A stretch of DNA of 64,000 nucleotides from positions 86,588,665 to 86,652,664 of the forward strand of contig CM050453.2 in assembly GCA_027563935.2 (NCBI GenBank). Direction: 5' to 3'. The notes beneath the pieces are model-generated. The model did not search any database. It worked only from the letters and a program-made list of their open reading frames with translations, and was not told where the DNA came from. Shown here one piece after another: positions 60,601-64,000 of the stretch. Source of the stretch: Costus lasius (Eukaryota > Streptophyta > Magnoliopsida > Zingiberales > Costaceae). The translations under genes and the position numbers were made by a program. How positions within the stretch are numbered: position 1 is the stretch's first letter; each line of letters starts with the position of its first letter.

Positions 60601-63600
60601 ATAGGGAGAGGCGTCGACGTAAGGTGGCGCTAGCCTCAGGCGACGACCGAAGGGGGGAAGAACTGAAAGGAAGGAGGCGCTGCGTAAGGCAACAAAGGGG
60701 GGAAGGACGAGCATCTTCCTCCCTTCCAGGGCTATCTCGAGCGGATCCAGGCGGCGGCGGCGACGCACGACCAACCGGGCACAGGCTCCCTTCCCCACCG
60801 GAACCCTAGCCGGCCGGAGTAGCTTCGCCGGCGAAGCTTGCACAGGCGGAAGTCGGCTCGAGTGGAAGCAGGCGGACGAGTCGAGCGACACGGTAGTCCA
60901 AGCGAGCGTGACGAAGGCGCCCGCGTCGTGCGAACGCCTTCAGGTACTGTAGCTTTAGGTTATTTTTGTTTTATTATTATTTTTTTATTTAAAAAAAAAC
61001 AGAGTTATTTTTTAAAAAAAATTGGGTTACTGTAGCACCAAAAAAAATTCAAAAAAAAAAAAGAAAAAATCTTGAAAGAAAATGAAGGGTAGTGAGATAG
61101 ATCATGTTTTAGGTGAGATGAAAATTATGTTGAAAGACATGATTAGAGAGGAACGAGAGCGACAGATGAATCATCGTCTTGACGTTTTAGATGAGATAAA
61201 ATTAATGTTGAGGGAGAAGCAACGGTAAGAAGGAATGGATGTGACTATTAATGGGAGCGAGGCCCTGAAGACTACCTTACCGAGTCAAAGTGCTATGGAG
61301 GATAGACGGCCGCTTCGCATTTATGTGGACTTGCACGGATTTGACGGCATTGCTCCAGAAGATTGGATTGCACAAGCTGAATACTTCTTCACCAATAGAG
61401 GTACACAAGATGATTTAAAGTTTTCTCTGGCATTTGTTCGTATGGTGGGACTAGCATATGATTGAGTCCGAAGGTTGAGACGACAGATTCCCAATCTCTC
61501 TTGGGAACGGTTGAAGCTGGAGATGATAAATAGCTTTAGCACTTTCCATACAAATCCGGTCCTTGATGAAAGCTACTATGAAGATGTAGTTGGCATTGAA
61601 GAAGCTGAGGCTAAGGGTCAAACCATTCAAGTATCAATTGAGGAAGAAAAGGATATCTTCCCGGAGCTGGTTAATGGTAATTGGTAATATAGTTGACAGT
61701 GCAGGCAAGAGTCATGTGAATATTAGTGAAGATATAATAATTGAGGTTGAAGATCAATTGGTTGACTCAAATATGGTTGGTATAGATGCTGATATTCCAG
61801 CTATTGGCGTTATTGAGGAACCGAGAGCCGAAAAATCTAACATTGCAGATATTAAACATGGAGTGGTAATAGGGGGTTCTCATCAGATGGATGTTCTTTG
61901 CAGTGATAAAATTGGCACTAAGCTACTAGTGGACGAGAACCTAGTTGAGGTTTTTGCAAAAGGTGTAGTCCAGGACACTGTAATTTTGATGGCTGCTAGA
62001 GCCTCAAGAACTGAAAATCAAGATGCTAGAGACACTACTATTGTTGGGATGCTTTCTTATCCAAAGGAGACAAGAGCTGATATTCAAGAACTTATTGAGA
62101 AGGCTGACGGTTTTGCTAGCGTATTTCCTGTGCACAAGTATGAGATTATCAAGCTTAAGGCAACCATCTTTGGTGTTCCTGCTTCAACAACGTATCGAGC
62201 AATTTGGGATCCCGGCAACATGCTTGAGGCCAAAATGTTTGGTGTTCCTGATTCCACAACTTACCGAGAGATTTGGGATCCGGGCAAAATGAAGTTTTCA
62301 GCCTTGAGGACAAGGCTAGTTTGAGAGGGGGGCAATTGTTACGGGCCCAATATCTTTGTATGTTACGGGCCCATTTATCATGAATGGTTTTTAATAAAGC
62401 GGGTCGGGTTGGCTTGTCATACCCGGGTTCGCTAGGTAGGAATAGTATAAATAAGGGCCTAGGGTTGAAATTAGGTTTTGTCTAGTGTTTGTTATTTCTA
62501 TTTTGGGCGTGCTTTGCACGAGTTCGTATCAGGGTGGATCAAGAATAACTAGATAAATTGCTTGAAAAACAAACATTCTGGGAGGAGGCAGAGGGAGGGT
62601 TGTATTTGCCCTAAATTTAATCTGCTGCAAGATTTATCAACTTATGCATTTGTGATTTCGCTACTCATGTCTACTATCGAACAGGCATTGTGTCATTCAC
62701 TAAATGAGGCTACCGTGATTAAGATTGGGATTGACCACTTTATCAGTAGATGATCATAGCAAACAAATGATTGTCTGGTCTTAGTTTGAAAGTTGTGAAA
62801 ACACCAGAAATCATTAACTTCTTGGCTAAGTATTTTTGCGGAGGATGCAATTGGTGTCTCCTGAAATTCTCTGTTAGCAACTAACAACTCATCTTACATT
62901 TGAGATTGTGTTTGTTACTTGTTAATCTTGTCGTCTTCTTCTATCTAAGTTTAATTCTAACAGTCTCTACACACATGTTTGAATGAGCTACAATTTTCTA
63001 GTTAAAATGTTCATGGCTGTTGTCGAACTAGTTGTGGACCAATTTGATTGGCTGTTTAGAAGCTTTGGAAACTTTATATTATTATTTAACCATTTTGCAT
63101 ATACAATGTGTGAACTTTCTACTTTATCGTTTGGTCTTTAATGTAACAATTCAATCTTTGTACCGTTGGATGGGAGAGTATGGTACTATTGTGTATGTTC
63201 TTGTACCACTACTTTCTTATTGGATATAACTATATAAAGATGTTTGAATTGAATTCTAAATAATGCTTAGCTTGATTTGAAAGATTTTTAGATTATTTGG
63301 TGCTTTTGCATAATGTTCTTGCACATTCTTGCCAGGCTTGAATATCAGTTTAGGCAAGCAGTCAGTGGAGTTTCTTCCTTTAAGCATCTGCTTGCAATGT
63401 TACCTCCTCGAGTTCATTCAGTATACTACCGCGATGAGATCGGAAACATTTCATCATCTCATTTGCGCATTGGTTCTCAGAAGGTACTGGGAATTTTTAT
63501 GTTTACTCTGAAATTTGATGCAAGCATATTTTGTTCTCAAATTTTATTTGTTCAGTGATTGATACCTATCTGCCGCGTCATCACTATGTCATGACATTGC

Positions 63601-64000
63601 TGATCTGATGCAAATGAGGTGGCCGCAACCATAATATATGACTATCTTGATATAACATCACGTGAATTACTATTATCCTGTTGCATTTGACATGGCTAGT
63701 GTTTTTATATCAAATGTTCTTCCATGGCACTGATATATAGCCAACACATGCCATATATGATGTCAACTGACTTCTGATCTGTGGTTCAGAAATGAAGTGC
63801 ACGGATAGTAATAATTGGCATTATCTGTTCTTAGTTTTGTTGGTAAACTGTTCTTCCGAATGTGATTTGTAGAGTAACAAATGCAATTTCTTGTTAATAC
63901 TGGCTTGCTTGGTTCTACATAATGACTTGTTTGTCATGTGGATTTTCAGTCAGAACTAGAAATAGAACCAAGGTACCCATTACTTGGAGGATGGAAGGCA
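54642..64000 (+). CDS. OST1: Oligosaccharyltransferase subunit 1 (ribophorin I), 5' part, cut by window edge
   Basis: Exons 54642-54758, 54889-54933, 55223-55851, 63336-63483 and 63950 to beyond 64000 join in frame with GT-AG borders and give 330 residues of an expected roughly 600. Residues 1-28 form a signal peptide ([19 protein letters not shown]). Conserved stretches of the family follow: [62 protein letters not shown] and [14 protein letters not shown]. Subunit 1 is a non-catalytic membrane part of the ER complex that moves the glycan to Asn of nascent proteins; its membrane helix would lie beyond the window. Met9 (54666) is an alternative start that keeps the signal peptide. Intron 3 is 7484 bases and holds a retrotransposon; if it were retained, translation would stop three codons later. 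Confidence 0.95.
55852..59225 (+). other. OST1 intron 3, left part
   Basis: T-rich intron sequence with no recognised gene or element over 3.4 kb, apart from a small direct repeat (CAGTATCACTTAAACAAG twice, about 58631-58665). Confidence 0.7.
59226..59455. repeat. GC-rich insert in OST1 intron 3
   Basis: A block of about 230 bases stands out by high GC in an AT-rich intron. GGACCGGTATG occurs near both ends (59242-59252 and 59415-59425), as direct copies, and AGAAGCTTT and AAAGCTTC-type blocks lie inside. It looks like a small mobile repeat, but I could not find inverted ends or a target duplication. Confidence 0.5.
59456..60042 (+). other. OST1 intron 3, segment before the retrotransposon
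   Basis: AT-rich intron sequence, nothing recognised. GGGTG at 60038-60042 is one copy of the target duplication of the next element. Confidence 0.7.
60238..61081 (+). other. Leader of the non-autonomous retrotransposon
   Basis: A GC-rich leader of 840 bases; the long frames on both strands here (about 60380-60890) are likely composition effects. It ends in A-rich sequence before the gag ATG. Confidence 0.5.
61082..61687 (+). pseudogene. Gag remnant of the non-autonomous retrotransposon
   Basis: One frame from ATG 61082 to TAA 61685 is broken by TAA at 61226 (a Gln codon CAA could give it) and TGA at 61463, where Trp would fit. It has a charged N-terminal coiled-coil-like part ([20 protein letters not shown]), then the retrotransposon gag pattern [20 protein letters not shown] and [14 protein letters not shown]. 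No zinc knuckle was seen. Confidence 0.75.
61688..62324 (+). pseudogene. Second frame of the non-autonomous retrotransposon, unknown function
   Basis: An open frame beginning at or upstream of 61688 (possible ATG 61590) runs to a TGA at 62322. I do not recognise a domain. [20 protein letters not shown] (about 62060) resembles the spacer ahead of RT in gypsy elements, and the end carries a 66-base tandem repeat coding [16 protein letters not shown] and [16 protein letters not shown] (62170-62290). It probably descends from the polyprotein region either side of a large deletion that removed RT and integrase. Confidence 0.5.
62537..63335 (+). other. OST1 intron 3, right part
   Basis: T-rich intron sequence ending in the acceptor TTGCCAG before exon 4. 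Nothing else was recognised. Confidence 0.75.

Larger units (their letters stand above)
60043..62531 (+). mobile_element. Non-autonomous LTR retrotransposon in OST1 intron 3, 2489 bp
   Basis: Identical-length LTRs of 195 bp (60043-60237 and 62337-62531) run TGTTACGGGCCC to GTTCGTATCA and are flanked by GGGTG on both sides (60038-60042 and 62532-62536). The two LTRs differ at 6 of 195 positions by my count. The LTR contains AGTATAAATA as a TATA box. A purine tract GAGAGGGGGG (about 62323-62332) precedes the 3' LTR. The PBS region after the 5' LTR begins ATTGGTCC and departs from the usual ATTGGTATCAGAGC. Inside are a gag remnant and a second frame but no RT, RNase H or integrase, so it needed proteins from another element. 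It lies in the same direction as the gene. Confidence 0.93.

Noticed and set aside
60379..60891. 170-codon minus-strand frame in the intronic retrotransposon leader
   Set aside because: A GC-rich composition effect opposite to the element's direction, without homology that I can recognise.

Overview
The window is nuclear DNA of a flowering plant. It has GT-AG introns, two plant housekeeping genes and a dense mix of plant LTR retrotransposons (Athila-type and chromovirus Ty3/gypsy, plus Ty1/copia) and small DNA transposons. I cannot name the species. The two real host genes are both on the + strand. One is a complete epsin-type clathrin adaptor gene: 13 coding exons, 30413-36463, 827 codons plus stop. 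The other is the 5' part of the oligosaccharyltransferase subunit 1 (ribophorin I) gene, from 54642 to beyond the right edge.

Positions 1-24648 are a nested retrotransposon block. From the left: a minus-strand Ty3/gypsy gag-protease reading frame running off the left edge, with its primer-binding site and 5' LTR (1-about 2750); a GC-rich stretch with a 96-bp minisatellite (3065-3545); and the 3' LTR and degraded integrase/RT end of a minus-strand chromovirus. That chromovirus is split by a 13.5-kb Athila-type element (5784-19248, target duplication ACTGC) and flanked further on by a 1.3-kb solo LTR (20149-21435, duplication GGCAT). A plus-strand chromovirus integrase/chromodomain tail with a 1.7-kb LTR (to 24648) follows, so two related chromovirus ends face each other in inverted orientation.

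Positions 24649-29080 are AT-rich intergenic DNA leading to the epsin promoter. The epsin gene has a leader intron and carries an exact 184-bp tandem duplication and a TA microsatellite in introns. After it come a 533-bp hAT-type miniature element (37349-37881), about 6 kb of AT-rich DNA without recognisable genes, and a 1.3-kb transposon-like unit holding receptor-kinase fragments (43774-45106). A 277-bp Tourist-like MITE (46425-46701) and a decayed copia element (47179-53540) follow. The copia element is interrupted by a 1.5-kb hAT-type element (49460-50980, duplication CATTGACT) that contains a captured piece of a TM9SF (nonaspanin) gene.

The OST1 gene has a 7.5-kb third intron holding a 2.5-kb non-autonomous LTR retrotransposon (60043-62531, duplication GGGTG) and a short GC-rich repeat. 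The retroelements are all damaged, mostly by stop codons explicable as C-to-T or G-to-A changes, the pattern expected of methylated, silenced DNA. The two host genes look intact. The most unusual content is the pair of gene-capturing non-autonomous transposons.
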